A DNA stretch of 64,000 nucleotides. Origin: an uncultured Clostridiaceae bacterium (GTDB lineage Bacteria > Bacillota > Clostridia > Clostridiales > Clostridiaceae). The notes beneath the pieces were generated by a model that did not search any database, was not told where the DNA came from, and saw only the letters and a list, made by a program, of their open reading frames with translations. Made by a program: the position numbers and the translations under genes. Shown here in pieces: positions 54,932 to 64,000 of this stretch. Position 1 is the first letter of the stretch; the number at the start of each line of letters is the position of its first letter. The DNA is taken from positions 62,001-126,000 of the forward strand of contig CAMJGD010000002.1 in assembly GCA_946405135.1 (NCBI GenBank). Reading direction: 5' to 3'.

Positions 54932-56583
54932 AATTTTATCACATCCTCATTTACTATTGCATTTTTAAATATATGTCTAGACATCCTATTAGCTGATGTA
55001 GTATAAAAGCTATTTCCGCTAAAAAATTTTTTTGGTGTGCCACTTGTAACAATATTTCCATCAAAAAATAAGGAGCACATATCTGCATATTTAGCACAAA
55101 ATTCTATATCATGAGACACTATTAAAATAGTTACCCCTTTAGATGTAAGTTTTCTCAATATTTCTCCAAGCTTATTTTTAAAACAATTATCCATTCCCTT
55201 AGTAGGCTCATCAAGCAGTAAAATTTCAGGATCCAATAAAAGCACCTTTGCCATAGCAGCTCTTTGCTGTTCTCCACCACTTAAATCATATGGATGCATC
55301 TGTAAAACATCACTTATTTCTAACAGCTCTGATATATTTTTTATTTTTTCTTTCTTTTGCTCCTTCGAAATTCTCTGATCGTTTAAAATTTCAAAAAGAT
55401 CCCTCTCTACTGTTTTTTTAACAAATAGCGCTTGAGGATTTTGTGGTAATACACCCAAATTACAGTTGAAAAGTTCCTTGTTTGAATATCGGCTAATTTC
55501 TTTATTATTTATCTTTACTTTACCTCTATAAGGCTTATTTATTCCACTTATGATGGACAGTGTTGTTGTTTTTCCTGTACCATTACCTCCAACAATTGCA
55601 TGAATCTTACCTTTTTTAACTTCAAGAGATAAGTCCTTAACAACATCCCTTGCATTTTTTTCATATTTAAACCAAATATCTTTAAGACTAATAACTACCT
55701 CTGAATCGTTATATTCAGAGTCGTCTTCACAAGCTACTTCATCTATTTCTTTATCCGCTAGTAAACTATCTAAGAAGTTTCTCCCATCTCTAACAGTTAA
55801 TGGGCATTGTAAATCACAATCTAACCCTGCATATATTTGCATGGGAGTTGGCATTGAAGCAAACATATCATGATCACTTTGCTTTAGTTTCTTTCCAACA
55901 TTTCTTGGTGTATCATTTCCTATTATTTCACCATTATCTAATACTATAACTCTATCAGACATTGGGAACACCTCTTCTAAACGATGTTCAGTTATTATAA
56001 TGGTAGTGCCTATCTCTTGATTAATTTTTCTAACAGTATCTAAAAATTCAGTTGCTGCTATAGGGTCAAGCTGTGAAGTTGGCTCGTCCAAAATAAGCAC
56101 TGCTGGCTGCATTGCCATAATAGCAGCAAGATTAAGAAGTTGCTTTTGTCCTCCGGATAGTTCTGTAACATTTTTCATAAACCAACCTTGAATTCCAAAA
56201 AAACTTGCCATTTCTGCAACTCTCAAACGAATAGTAGTATTATCAAACCCTAAACTTTCAAGTCCAAAAGCAAGTTCATGCCAAACTTTATCTGTAACAA
56301 TTTGGTTATCTGGGCTTTGCAAAACATAACCTATTTTAGATGATTGAGTTCTTAAATCAACATTTTCAAGAGCAGTATCCTTAAATAAAATTTCTCCAGT
56401 TCTTTCACCATGTGGAGTTAATACGGTTTTCAAGTGTCTAAGTAATGTAGTTTTACCACAACCTGATTTACCACAAACAGTTATAAATTCCCCTTGTTTT
56501 ATTTCTAGATTAATATTTTGTAAGGCATATTTTTCACATTCTGGATATGAAAATGTTAGGCCTCTAATTTTATATAGTACCAT
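54898..56583 (-). CDS. Fused double ATPase of ECF transporter (EcfA-EcfA')
   Basis: The 561-residue protein contains two complete ATPase domains. The first has GKSGCGKTT, LSGGQKQL and LILDEPTSQLD. The second (from about 295) has GGNGTGKTT, LSGGEQQRAAMAK and LLLDEPTKGMD. Two separate EcfA proteins are fused here. The linker at about 225-290 is acidic. GGAGGATATAAA precedes ATG. Overlaps with both neighbours imply a dedicated group II-like ECF complex. Confidence 0.92.
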   Translation of the reverse strand: MVLYKIRGLTFSYPECEKYALQNINLEIKQGEFITVCGKSGCGKTTLLRHLKTVLTPHGERTGEILFKDTALENVDLRTQSSKIGYVLQSPDNQIVTDKVWHELAFGLESLGFDNTTIRLRVAEMASFFGIQGWFMKNVTELSGGQKQLLNLAAIMAMQPAVLILDEPTSQLDPIAATEFLDTVRKINQEIGTTIIITEHRLEEVFPMSDRVIVLDNGEIIGNDTPRNVGKKLKQSDHDMFASMPTPMQIYAGLDCDLQCPLTVRDGRNFLDSLLADKEIDEVACEDDSEYNDSEVVISLKDIWFKYEKNARDVVKDLSLEVKKGKIHAIVGGNGTGKTTTLSIISGINKPYRGKVKINNKEISRYSNKELFNCNLGVLPQNPQALFVKKTVERDLFEILNDQRISKEQKKEKIKNISELLEISDVLQMHPYDLSGGEQQRAAMAKVLLLDPEILLLDEPTKGMDNCFKNKLGEILRKLTSKGVTILIVSHDIEFCAKYADMCSLFFDGNIVTSGTPKKFFSGNSFYTTSANRMSRHIFKNAIVNEDVIKLCKQTLKKAIH

Positions 56584-57443
56584 TTTATATCCTCCAATAT
56601 ATTCAATATAACTGGCATAATTAAAAGTAAAAAATAAGCTATATATACAACTATACTTATAGCTGATATTTCCTTATAAACAATTTCCGGGTTATATTTT
56701 ATATTATTTTCTCCTAAACAAGCTCCAATTAACACAATCAATGTTAGTCCTGACATTATACTAAAAGCAATTTTATCTCTGTTATCAAAACGGAAATTAG
56801 AAAAACTTGTTCTCCCCTTTAATCCATAGCCCCGAGATTTCATAGAATCAGCTGTCTCAATAGAATTTTCCAATGCCCAGGTTACCATAATAGATAGTAT
56901 TTTCATTCCATTTTTCGCTCTTTTAATGATATTTCCCTGAGAAGCATCTCTGCCAATACATTTCTGTCCATTAGAAATTACTTTTATCTGAGCTTTAAAC
57001 CTTGGAACAAATCTAAGGGCCATAGATATTATTAATGACAGTGCAGGTATTATTTTACCAAAAACATACATAAATTTGTCTGATGTCATTATAGAATTAT
57101 AGCAGGAAAACCATATAATAACAGATATATACATCGTTGCTGACGCTACCCCATAAACAATAGATTCTAAAGTAATTGGATTATCATTTACATAAAGTAA
57201 AATAGTAACTCCATAGTGATTAAAGGCTGGATTTATGATCATCAATATTATTAACAAAGGAATCATATATACAATATTAAACTTTAGAGCCTTTCTTTTA
57301 TTTAAATATGTTGAATATATCATACTGCATATAAGAGATATAACTAAAAATATTGGATGCATAAAAAACATACTAAATCCAATAACCACTATAAAGTAAA
57401 AAAAATTTATTATGGGATGGTAGGTTGAAAATGAGTCTTTCAT
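56556..57443 (-). CDS. ECF transporter transmembrane component T
   Basis: The 295-residue protein has five or more helices and the EcfT coupling motif SMKSRGYGLKGRTSF at about 200-214, which contacts the ATPases. It overlaps the ATPase gene by 28 bases and follows the DUF4430 lipoprotein by 12 bases. This T component is therefore dedicated to the operon's S protein. Confidence 0.88.
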   Translation of the reverse strand: MKDSFSTYHPIINFFYFIVVIGFSMFFMHPIFLVISLICSMIYSTYLNKRKALKFNIVYMIPLLIILMIINPAFNHYGVTILLYVNDNPITLESIVYGVASATMYISVIIWFSCYNSIMTSDKFMYVFGKIIPALSLIISMALRFVPRFKAQIKVISNGQKCIGRDASQGNIIKRAKNGMKILSIMVTWALENSIETADSMKSRGYGLKGRTSFSNFRFDNRDKIAFSIMSGLTLIVLIGACLGENNIKYNPEIVYKEISAISIVVYIAYFLLLIMPVILNILEDIKWYYIKLEA

Positions 57444-57455
57444 TAGTTTTCCCCC

Positions 57456-58385
57456 TTAATCGTCTAAAGTTTCTGACATCCAAGTACACCCAACATCTCT
57501 GCCTAAATCACAAGTATATCTCCAATTTATAACATCACCATCTTTTAACCTATATCTGCTGCACCCATAATTTGGATACCACCCATTAACCTTATACATC
57601 CATCCACTATATCTTCCACAATCAAATTCATATAAATTATGAATTCCCTCTATATAGTTGCTATTATAAATTGGTGTCATAGAAAATTCCATGTGTATTC
57701 TATTCTTTTTCATTTCTCTATTAAGCACATCAAAAACAGATTCGCCCTCGTAGAACATAACCCTGCGTTCCTTATATATTATTCCATCCTTAGGTAATAC
57801 GGACATCTTGTTCTTATTAAAGTCTTTCATATTATCTAAAATTGTCAAACAATCTACAGAAAGAGTGCAGTATCTAACCTTAGATTTATCTATTTTTGCA
57901 CCTTGCCATTCAATTGGCTTTGGCATTCCCTCCGGTGTTGGATCAGTTAGATACTTATCTTTAGTTCCACTTTGTCTATGCTTATTTGCATCCGCTATCA
58001 ATTGCTCTTTTGATTTTTCAGCTGTAGATTGCTTACTATTACTTTTTCCGCTACTTGCTGCTTTTTTTCCTCCATCATTTGAATTTGCTGCTTTATTATC
58101 TTTATTACCCTTGTTATCTTTGTTATCCTTATTATCTTTGTTATCCTTAGAGGTCTCTGCTTTTGCAGTTTCATTTTTAGCTGTATCATCATCTTTTTTT
58201 GTATCGTCTGTATTTTTTATATCCTCTTTAGTTTTTGTTGAGTCGCTATCCTTTACAGTATTTTCTACTTGCGTAGTAGAATTTTTATCTTCTGCAACAT
58301 CATCAGGTCTCTCTATCTTGCATCCTGTAAATATCGTAACAATAATTAAAAGAATGAGTAGTATTGGTTTTATTCTTTTCTTCAT
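57456..58385 (-). CDS. DUF4430 lipoprotein (transcobalamin C-terminal-like)
   Basis: The 309-residue protein has a lipobox FTGC (Cys22). A long Asp/Asn/Lys/Thr-rich linker (about 30-150) includes tandem DNK repeats. A DUF4430 domain follows at about 215-305, with YEGESVFDVLNRE, SGWMYKVNGWYPN and RLKDGDVINWRYTCDLG. DUF4430 corresponds to the C-terminal domain of vitamin B12 carriers of animals. The linker would let the domain reach through the wall. It lies directly upstream of the ECF transporter. Confidence 0.88.
   Translation of the reverse strand: MKKRIKPILLILLIIVTIFTGCKIERPDDVAEDKNSTTQVENTVKDSDSTKTKEDIKNTDDTKKDDDTAKNETAKAETSKDNKDNKDNKDNKGNKDNKAANSNDGGKKAASSGKSNSKQSTAEKSKEQLIADANKHRQSGTKDKYLTDPTPEGMPKPIEWQGAKIDKSKVRYCTLSVDCLTILDNMKDFNKNKMSVLPKDGIIYKERRVMFYEGESVFDVLNREMKKNRIHMEFSMTPIYNSNYIEGIHNLYEFDCGRYSGWMYKVNGWYPNYGCSRYRLKDGDVINWRYTCDLGRDVGCTWMSETLDD
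58078..58150. repeat. Short tandem repeat encoding DNK units
   Basis: Nine-base units (variants of GATAACAAG) repeat six or more times within the lipoprotein linker. Copy number is likely to vary between strains. Confidence 0.7.
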
Positions 58386-58455
58386 ACTTTATAACCACCC
58401 TTTTATATATTAGAGGTGCCCTCAAAATATGAAAACACCTCTTTTATACTTACTT

Positions 58456-61017
58456 TTATATCTTATGTGTTGATTTCTTTTTTAAAGTCAACATTACTGC
58501 CCCACTGCAAATAAATAAAATAGCAATAAGCATAACATTTGAATTATCTCCTGTTTTAGGACTATGAGCTTTTAAAGTTTCCGTTTTTGAAGTTTTTGAT
58601 TGTTGACTACTATTAGTTTCAATCTTTGAATTTGCACTAATAAAATAATCTGAGCAATGTTCGATTTCAAAGGTTGTTTTTCCATTTTTCACATCTATTT
58701 CACTAAATAATTCAGCATTATTTGTTTTTTCATTAAAATGATATAAGAAGTATTTCCCATCATTTAAATCAACCTCAATAGTTACTTTTGCCTTTCCTGG
58801 CAGCTTACCTTCATGAGCAAAACTTAAAATAACAGCGTCCTTTGCAATATTTCTAATTTTTTCATCATTTTTAGATGTAAATGAAATTTTTGTATTAAAA
58901 TTAATTGTTGGATCTGTAACTTCTGTTCCTTTAAAGCTTATTGTATAGTTTTTACTCTCGGGAGTCTTCCCTTCAAAGGTATACACCTCATCAGAACCAA
59001 CTATATTTTCAAATATATCCTTTATTAATATACCATCACTTTCAAGCTGGTAAATTAATTTTTGTGCAAATAAAACATCTTTATAGTTTTCAACATACTT
59101 TCTATCCTTTTCATTAAGCTTTTCACGTTCAGCTATTAAATCTAAAACAATCTTCTTGTCCTTTAAAGTTACATTCATAGGATTTATCTCGTTAAAAATT
59201 CGCTCATCAAGTTTCTTTACTTTAGCCTGGATTTCTTCTATTTTTTTCATTACTGCCATTAATTTATCAAGATTCTCTTTTTTCTCTGGAAAATCCCTTA
59301 AGGCATTTAAATCGATTATAAGTTGAGAAACATTTTTCTTATCATCAAGACTAATAACCTTTGGTAATTTATTAATCCTGTCTAAAAGTTCTTTTTGTAT
59401 TGCAAGATTCTGTTTTTCTAGTTCTTCCTTAAGTTCCTGCAGCTTTTGCTTTGCACTGTTCAACTTTTCAATGTTTGTTACTTTTTTCTTATCATTCTCA
59501 TTTAAATCATTGTATTTTTCACTTATTTCTATAATTTTCTTCTCATCTTCCAAGGTAATTGTTTTTGGAAGATTATTGATAGAATTTATTACATCATTTA
59601 CCTTTGCTTCATCTGTCATCTTAATATTAATTTCATATTTTTTTGTTTCATTTTGTCTATTTTTTATTTCAACCTGTATTTTATCCCCATCCACAGCCTT
59701 TATTTCAGAATTTAATGGTACACTGCTTCTATCATAAGGTCCCATTGGTATATTTATAAAGCTAAAATTCTTCACATCAGCTGGTAGCTCAAGAGAATAT
59801 GAGATCTGTTCTTTATTAAAAGCTATGTTGTAATTATTATTATTGGCCTTTATAATAAATTCCTTTTGATTTGTTTCTGGTCTAAAATCATATAAGTCTC
59901 TCATATTATTTCTTAAACGCCAATAAGATACCAATCCATAAAGTGTCTGCTCAGTTGCCATACTATTTGATGCATCTGGTTTAGAGGATGGATTTTGAGG
60001 ATCATACGTAAAGGAATGTAAAAAGCCTCCATCCTTTGGATTTCTATATTTCATTATTCCATCAATTAAAGTTTTACCATCTTTTATAAAACGTGGGTCT
60101 TTCTCACAGTCAATTCCAATAGAGCTTAGTGCTACAAGAATTTGAACTGTACTTTCTACATTTTCAGTTCCCCAACTAAAAAAATCACCATCAGGCTTCT
60201 GTTTTTTCCCCATTAGGTCTAGCCCCTCATCTATAACTTGTTTTATAGTTTTACTACACTGTACTGGTTTACCATTTTTATCCCTAACATTAATCTGTTC
60301 AAAGGTGTACACCTTATCGCTATTATAGTATGGTGCTAAGGCTTGTATAGCCATAGCTGTAATATCAGGATCAGCACTGGTTGCACGAAGATCAAATCCA
60401 CCGTCTGCTAGCTGTTCCTCAAGTACTGCTTTAATAATATCATCTCTTGTGTATTTAGCTCCTTCTGGAACTTCATATCTTAAGCTATCCATTGAGATAA
60501 GTGCCCAAATAGCTCCATTTATGCCTTGTCCCTTAATTCCTCTTCTTGTAACGCAATTATAACTACCATCTGCAATTAAATTAATAGGTTTCCCCTGTGG
60601 ATCAGTTCCAATTTTTGTAGGATCTCCACCCATAGCAAGTACTGCTAAAGAAATCCTATGCCACTCTGTTCCTTTAACAGCATGTAATTTTCCTTTACTC
60701 TTATATCTTTCAGTAACATTTTTTTCTATAGCAGAAAGATATGCACCATAATCATCCTTATAACCATATCTTCCAATGCCTATTGGAAACCAATCCCCTG
60801 GTGTAGTTCCTGCCATTTCCAAAAATTCAGGATTTAATAACTTTTCATTTCCCTGCTTGGCCCAATTTATTATTCCTTCAATAGTTTCTTCTAACTTTGC
60901 ATCGGAAATAGAATTAGTTTTTACCTCCTTGGCAAAAACGGTACTTGGAATTCCAACTAGAATACATATTATAAGCATTATGCTTAATAACTTTTCTTTA
61001 ATTTTCACAACATGCAC
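58456..61017 (-). CDS. Sortase-anchored alpha-toroid protein (prenyltransferase/cobalamin-binding-like)
   Basis: The 853-residue protein has a signal peptide (about 1-29). A helical toroid at about 40-385 has repeated motifs (ADGGFDLRATSADPDITAMA, DGDFFSWGTENVESTVQ, PKDGGFLHSF). A beta domain covers about 395-475, three helical repeats of about 55 residues cover 475-640, and another beta domain runs to 800. The C-terminus is HSPKTGDNS, a hydrophobic helix and KKKSTHKI. The DxTAMA motif also occurs in intrinsic factor and transcobalamin. The anchor fits the upstream sortase. Confidence 0.85.
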   Translation of the reverse strand: MHVVKIKEKLLSIMLIICILVGIPSTVFAKEVKTNSISDAKLEETIEGIINWAKQGNEKLLNPEFLEMAGTTPGDWFPIGIGRYGYKDDYGAYLSAIEKNVTERYKSKGKLHAVKGTEWHRISLAVLAMGGDPTKIGTDPQGKPINLIADGSYNCVTRRGIKGQGINGAIWALISMDSLRYEVPEGAKYTRDDIIKAVLEEQLADGGFDLRATSADPDITAMAIQALAPYYNSDKVYTFEQINVRDKNGKPVQCSKTIKQVIDEGLDLMGKKQKPDGDFFSWGTENVESTVQILVALSSIGIDCEKDPRFIKDGKTLIDGIMKYRNPKDGGFLHSFTYDPQNPSSKPDASNSMATEQTLYGLVSYWRLRNNMRDLYDFRPETNQKEFIIKANNNNYNIAFNKEQISYSLELPADVKNFSFINIPMGPYDRSSVPLNSEIKAVDGDKIQVEIKNRQNETKKYEINIKMTDEAKVNDVINSINNLPKTITLEDEKKIIEISEKYNDLNENDKKKVTNIEKLNSAKQKLQELKEELEKQNLAIQKELLDRINKLPKVISLDDKKNVSQLIIDLNALRDFPEKKENLDKLMAVMKKIEEIQAKVKKLDERIFNEINPMNVTLKDKKIVLDLIAEREKLNEKDRKYVENYKDVLFAQKLIYQLESDGILIKDIFENIVGSDEVYTFEGKTPESKNYTISFKGTEVTDPTINFNTKISFTSKNDEKIRNIAKDAVILSFAHEGKLPGKAKVTIEVDLNDGKYFLYHFNEKTNNAELFSEIDVKNGKTTFEIEHCSDYFISANSKIETNSSQQSKTSKTETLKAHSPKTGDNSNVMLIAILFICSGAVMLTLKKKSTHKI

Positions 61018-61072
61018 TTCCTTTCATTTTGTTGCCATAAAAATATAAAATATAGTAGTTATCCATCTCTTA

Positions 61073-61816
61073 TTAAGATTTAATTAACTTTCCTTGAACT
61101 ACAAGCCTGGCATTTTTCCAATCATATGCACAGGTAGATAACGTAAGTACTGTATCTTCACTGTTAAATTTAATATTCTTAAAATATAATGCTGAATTTT
61201 CAATTCGTTTTAAATAATTATTTAGTTCTTCATCATTCTGAAAATAAATATTTCTATAATCAAAGTCTTCATTTACAACAAGCACAGAAAATACTTCAAA
61301 TTTATATTTTTGGGGAAATATCTCCAAGTCTATTGTTGAATTATTGTTGTAAAATTCTTTACTTTTAAAGATTTCTAATCCTGAAAACATACTTCCATCT
61401 TTCATATTATGTCCATATAAAATTATGTTCTGACCAGCTAAGCTACTATGGTCTAATTTATTTCTATAATCAACAAAAATAGTACCATATTTACTTTTAT
61501 TCTTTTTAATATCATGGTTAATATAAAATTCATTATTTTTACACTGAACTACAGGATAATTAATTTTAGTATTATCAATCTTTATAACTCCTTTTATATC
61601 ACTATTTATCTCAAGTAAACTTTGCATAATATCTGTGCTATCCTTATTGCTATAACTTGATTCTTTTTCAGTTATTTGAGAAAGCCTGTTTGATACATCA
61701 TTGTTTATTTTTTTATTATTATATGATTCATATTTCATATAAATAAGGCTTATTCCTGAAAAAACAAAAACTATTAGAGAGATTAAAAATAATATTTTTC
61801 TTCCTTTTTTATTCAT
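61073..61816 (-). CDS. srtB: Class B sortase
   Basis: The 247-residue transpeptidase has an N-terminal anchor (about 8-27), the catalytic His in ILYGHNMKDGSMF, Cys in LTLSTCAYDW and Arg in NARLVVQGKL. It resembles C. difficile SrtB, which prefers (S/P)PxTG signals. Both neighbouring surface proteins end in SPKTG or APKTG. It starts four bases after the upstream gene, so it is made with its substrates. Confidence 0.92.
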   Translation of the reverse strand: MNKKGRKILFLISLIVFVFSGISLIYMKYESYNNKKINNDVSNRLSQITEKESSYSNKDSTDIMQSLLEINSDIKGVIKIDNTKINYPVVQCKNNEFYINHDIKKNKSKYGTIFVDYRNKLDHSSLAGQNIILYGHNMKDGSMFSGLEIFKSKEFYNNNSTIDLEIFPQKYKFEVFSVLVVNEDFDYRNIYFQNDEELNNYLKRIENSALYFKNIKFNSEDTVLTLSTCAYDWKNARLVVQGKLIKS

Positions 61817-61819
61817 ATA

Positions 61820-63892
61820 CTATGCGTCATATCTTTTTCTTTTTAAAACAGTCAATACAACCAAGGTAACAGAAGCCATAATAAATGATATGCTGGTGAA
61901 AATTATATGAGAATTATCACCTGTTTTAGGTGCATCTATAGCATCAGACTCCTTAGATATCTCTGTAGTATTAACTTTGTTAGGTGCTTCTTCAGTATTA
62001 AGTGAGTTTTCTGCTATATCAATAGATGTTTCTCCCTTATTAACAGATGGTTTTTCTCTATCCATGGATGGTTTTTCAGTATTAGCTTCCTTAGGTGTTT
62101 CTTTAGGATCTACTGTTTCTATTGGTTTTTCAGGAACCACATTCTTTTGTACGATAGCATACAAGCTAAAATGATCTGTTTCAAAAGATGCTCTATCATC
62201 ACTAATAGTTGCTTGCATATCTTTCAATGTACCATCTTCTAATATTCTATACACAATTATCTGACTGTGATCATAACCCTTAGGTATAGGCAGTGTTACC
62301 TTTACATTTCCCTTAGGTTGAACGCTTCCCTCCTGACTTTGAAGCAAAATATCAAAGGCAGTAAACTTCTCTGATATACCTTTTAATGATGTTTTAACCT
62401 GTTTGAAATCATTTACATTTGATTCCATTACGGGCACCACAATAAGTTTTGTATCCACTGGTAGAACATTAGCAGGTACTTCTATCTTTATTCCAGTAAC
62501 TTTATCCTCATTTATCATAGGTTTAGTACTAAGCTCTGGAACTGTAACCTTACAAGTAGCAGTTAAAGTTCCAACTTTTGCTGTGATAAATGCTGTACCT
62601 GCTTTTAAAGCAGTTACCTTTCCATTTTCTACAGTTGCAACTGCAGCATCAGAAGTTGTCCACTCTACCGTTTTATCATCTGTTGTATTCTCTTCCTTGT
62701 AACCCACCACTAAATTCTCCTCAGTATTCTTATCTAATGTAATAGATGTCTTATTGAGGTATATATTGGTCAAAGGAATTCTTTTCAAGGCCAAATCTAA
62801 TTTTGAATAAACTTCATCTACGGTTTTTTGTGTAGCATCTACTTGTACAGCTACTTTCATCCCTTCATCATAGGCTGCCTTAACCCAGTGTTTCCCTAAT
62901 ATTTCTTCTTTGTCCTTGGAAGAATTAATAGAAGCAAGTAATGGCATCAACTGATCTTTATTAGCTACTTCATAAAAGTCTGTATTGCCACCACCCATGG
63001 CATAGCTGCCACCTATGTCTGATCCATAACCAAATAAAGTAAATTGTACACGAATCACATCTCCATCAGTTAAATAAGAATCTGAAAAACCTACATTTGG
63101 AAATACATTATTTACAGCATACATCCATCCAGACATATAAGTGTAATCAAATTCTCCTAAGCATTCAGGATCAAACAGCTTATCTGGAGGCCAGTCACCT
63201 TCATCATTTAAAGCCTTTTTAAGCACCTCTGGAACTTTATCTTCAATATCTACAGGCGCATTTAAAACTTGGGCTTTATCCTTATCTTGACAGCCACATT
63301 TTAGTACTCCTCCATCTCCTATCATAGATAAATAGAAACTGTTCTCCAACTTTCCAGTGCAATTATAAGAATAGCCATTCTCAGTTAGAATACGATCCAA
63401 TGCCTGTGCAGCATTTTCTCCTTCATATATAGGGAACTGTATAGGTTCAATTATAAAGCCTCTCCCAATAGTTAATGCTTCTATTGTCCATGTAGCATGT
63501 CCAATCAATTCACCTTTAACAGCTTTTTTATATATAATGGTATAAGTTTTGGATGCCATCTTATTTCCAGATGAAGCTTTTACAATAACCGTGTTTTTTC
63601 CTTCTTGCTTAAAATTAAGAGTATAGCTTGTTTTATATTTATCATCCCAATTGTATTTTACTTCTTCACCATTAAGAGTAACTTCACTTTTAATTTTTTC
63701 TCCATTTAATCTTGCTATAACATCAAACGTTTTCCTGCTACCTTTAAATGTAACCCCATCAGTAAGTGTTGTTTCTAAAGAAATTTCCCCCATTTCAGTA
63801 GCAGAAGCTGATATAGGAACCGTCATCATCACTATAAACAGCGACAATAATAAAGCAAAAAATTTTTTTGTCTTCAGCTTTTTTGTTCTCAT
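61820..63892 (-). CDS. Sortase-anchored DUF4430 surface protein with Ig-like domain
   Basis: The 690-residue protein has a signal peptide (about 1-31) and a beta domain to about 135. A DUF4430 domain follows at about 140-295, with YEGENAAQALDRIL, MSGWMYAVNNVFPN and LTDGDVIRVQFTLFG. A bacterial Ig-like 2 domain lies at about 375-455 (LNKTSITLDKN, WTTSDAAVATVENGKVTAL). A beta domain and a Pro/Glu/Thr stalk lead to APKTGDNS, a membrane helix and KRKRYDA. It is the first gene of the operon, behind GGGGGAGGAATTAGA. Confidence 0.88.
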   Translation of the reverse strand: MRTKKLKTKKFFALLLSLFIVMMTVPISASATEMGEISLETTLTDGVTFKGSRKTFDVIARLNGEKIKSEVTLNGEEVKYNWDDKYKTSYTLNFKQEGKNTVIVKASSGNKMASKTYTIIYKKAVKGELIGHATWTIEALTIGRGFIIEPIQFPIYEGENAAQALDRILTENGYSYNCTGKLENSFYLSMIGDGGVLKCGCQDKDKAQVLNAPVDIEDKVPEVLKKALNDEGDWPPDKLFDPECLGEFDYTYMSGWMYAVNNVFPNVGFSDSYLTDGDVIRVQFTLFGYGSDIGGSYAMGGGNTDFYEVANKDQLMPLLASINSSKDKEEILGKHWVKAAYDEGMKVAVQVDATQKTVDEVYSKLDLALKRIPLTNIYLNKTSITLDKNTEENLVVGYKEENTTDDKTVEWTTSDAAVATVENGKVTALKAGTAFITAKVGTLTATCKVTVPELSTKPMINEDKVTGIKIEVPANVLPVDTKLIVVPVMESNVNDFKQVKTSLKGISEKFTAFDILLQSQEGSVQPKGNVKVTLPIPKGYDHSQIIVYRILEDGTLKDMQATISDDRASFETDHFSLYAIVQKNVVPEKPIETVDPKETPKEANTEKPSMDREKPSVNKGETSIDIAENSLNTEEAPNKVNTTEISKESDAIDAPKTGDNSHIIFTSISFIMASVTLVVLTVLKRKRYDA

Positions 63893-63930
63893 TCTAATTC
63901 CTCCCCCAAAGTTTTTTATATTTTTTAAAA

Positions 63931-63961
63931 TAAAAAGAGAACCTAAAATCGGTTCTCTCCT
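63931..63961 (-). terminator. Terminator just upstream of the surface/ECF operon
   Basis: AGAGAACC and GGTTCTCT form an 8-bp stem with a 7-base loop, and the minus strand continues TTTTTATTTT. It lies 40 bases before the first gene of the operon. That position fits a riboswitch expression platform whose aptamer lies beyond the window, or the end of an upstream gene. Confidence 0.72.
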
Positions 63962-64000
63962 AAATCAGATTATTAAAATATTAATTATAAATAATAAGTA

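Noticed and set aside
57808..58413. Plus-strand 201-codon frame opposite the DUF4430 lipoprotein
   Set aside because: It is a Leu/Ser-rich mirror of the repetitive linker with no ribosome site.
1..64000. tRNA and rRNA genes
   Set aside because: I saw no cloverleaf-like or conserved rRNA sequence by eye; a covariance search could not be run.

Overview
The window looks like chromosomal DNA of a low-GC, anaerobic, spore-forming Clostridium. Supporting signs are the very AT-rich sequence, strong AGGAGG ribosome sites, spore genes (a GerW/YtfJ-type protein and spore photoproduct lyase), an iron-containing alcohol dehydrogenase, a class B sortase with (S/A)PKTG substrates, and clostridial riboswitches. 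I could not compare it with any genome, so the species is left open. Almost every gene lies on the minus strand.

Left part (1-21 kb). A partial DUF2971-like gene and a DUF5714 protein are followed by a nitrate/sulfonate/taurine-type ABC operon. Its substrate-binding-protein gene is cut in two by a 6.9-kb element (about 3721-10578). The element carries a large serine recombinase at one end, plus a radical SAM protein, a GyrI-like protein, a WYL regulator, an ECF sigma/anti-sigma pair and small ORFs. Joining the two flanks at a shared AC dinucleotide restores an in-frame 344-residue lipoprotein. Next come a VanW protein, phosphoglycerate mutase, a radical SAM/SPASM protein, ThiT under a TPP riboswitch, a DUF2953/GerW sporulation pair, and three poorly known envelope proteins.

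Centre (21-46 kb). A complete purLECFMNHD operon lies behind a guanine-class riboswitch with a terminator. After it come alanine racemase, an IS1595-type insertion sequence whose ends carry iterated repeats, a CheY-like regulator with a chemoreceptor, a heterodimeric ABC exporter behind a long leader (two small ORFs, two terminators), an alcohol dehydrogenase and spore photoproduct lyase.

Right part (46-64 kb). RsgA has its own attenuator-like leader. A sulfur island follows: an amino-acid permease, a CoA-disulfide reductase with a rhodanese domain, a two-domain YeeE/YedE transporter, a divergent LysR regulator, and a split YeeE/YedE pair around a TusA-like carrier. The last 10 kb form one operon: a sortase-anchored DUF4430 surface protein, a class B sortase, a sortase-anchored alpha-toroid protein, a DUF4430 lipoprotein, and a full ECF transporter (T, fused AA, S). 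Because the alpha toroid and DUF4430 are the two domain types of animal intrinsic factor and transcobalamin, I infer a surface corrinoid-capture and import system. Its upstream control region is cut by the window edge, but an intrinsic terminator remains just before the first gene.
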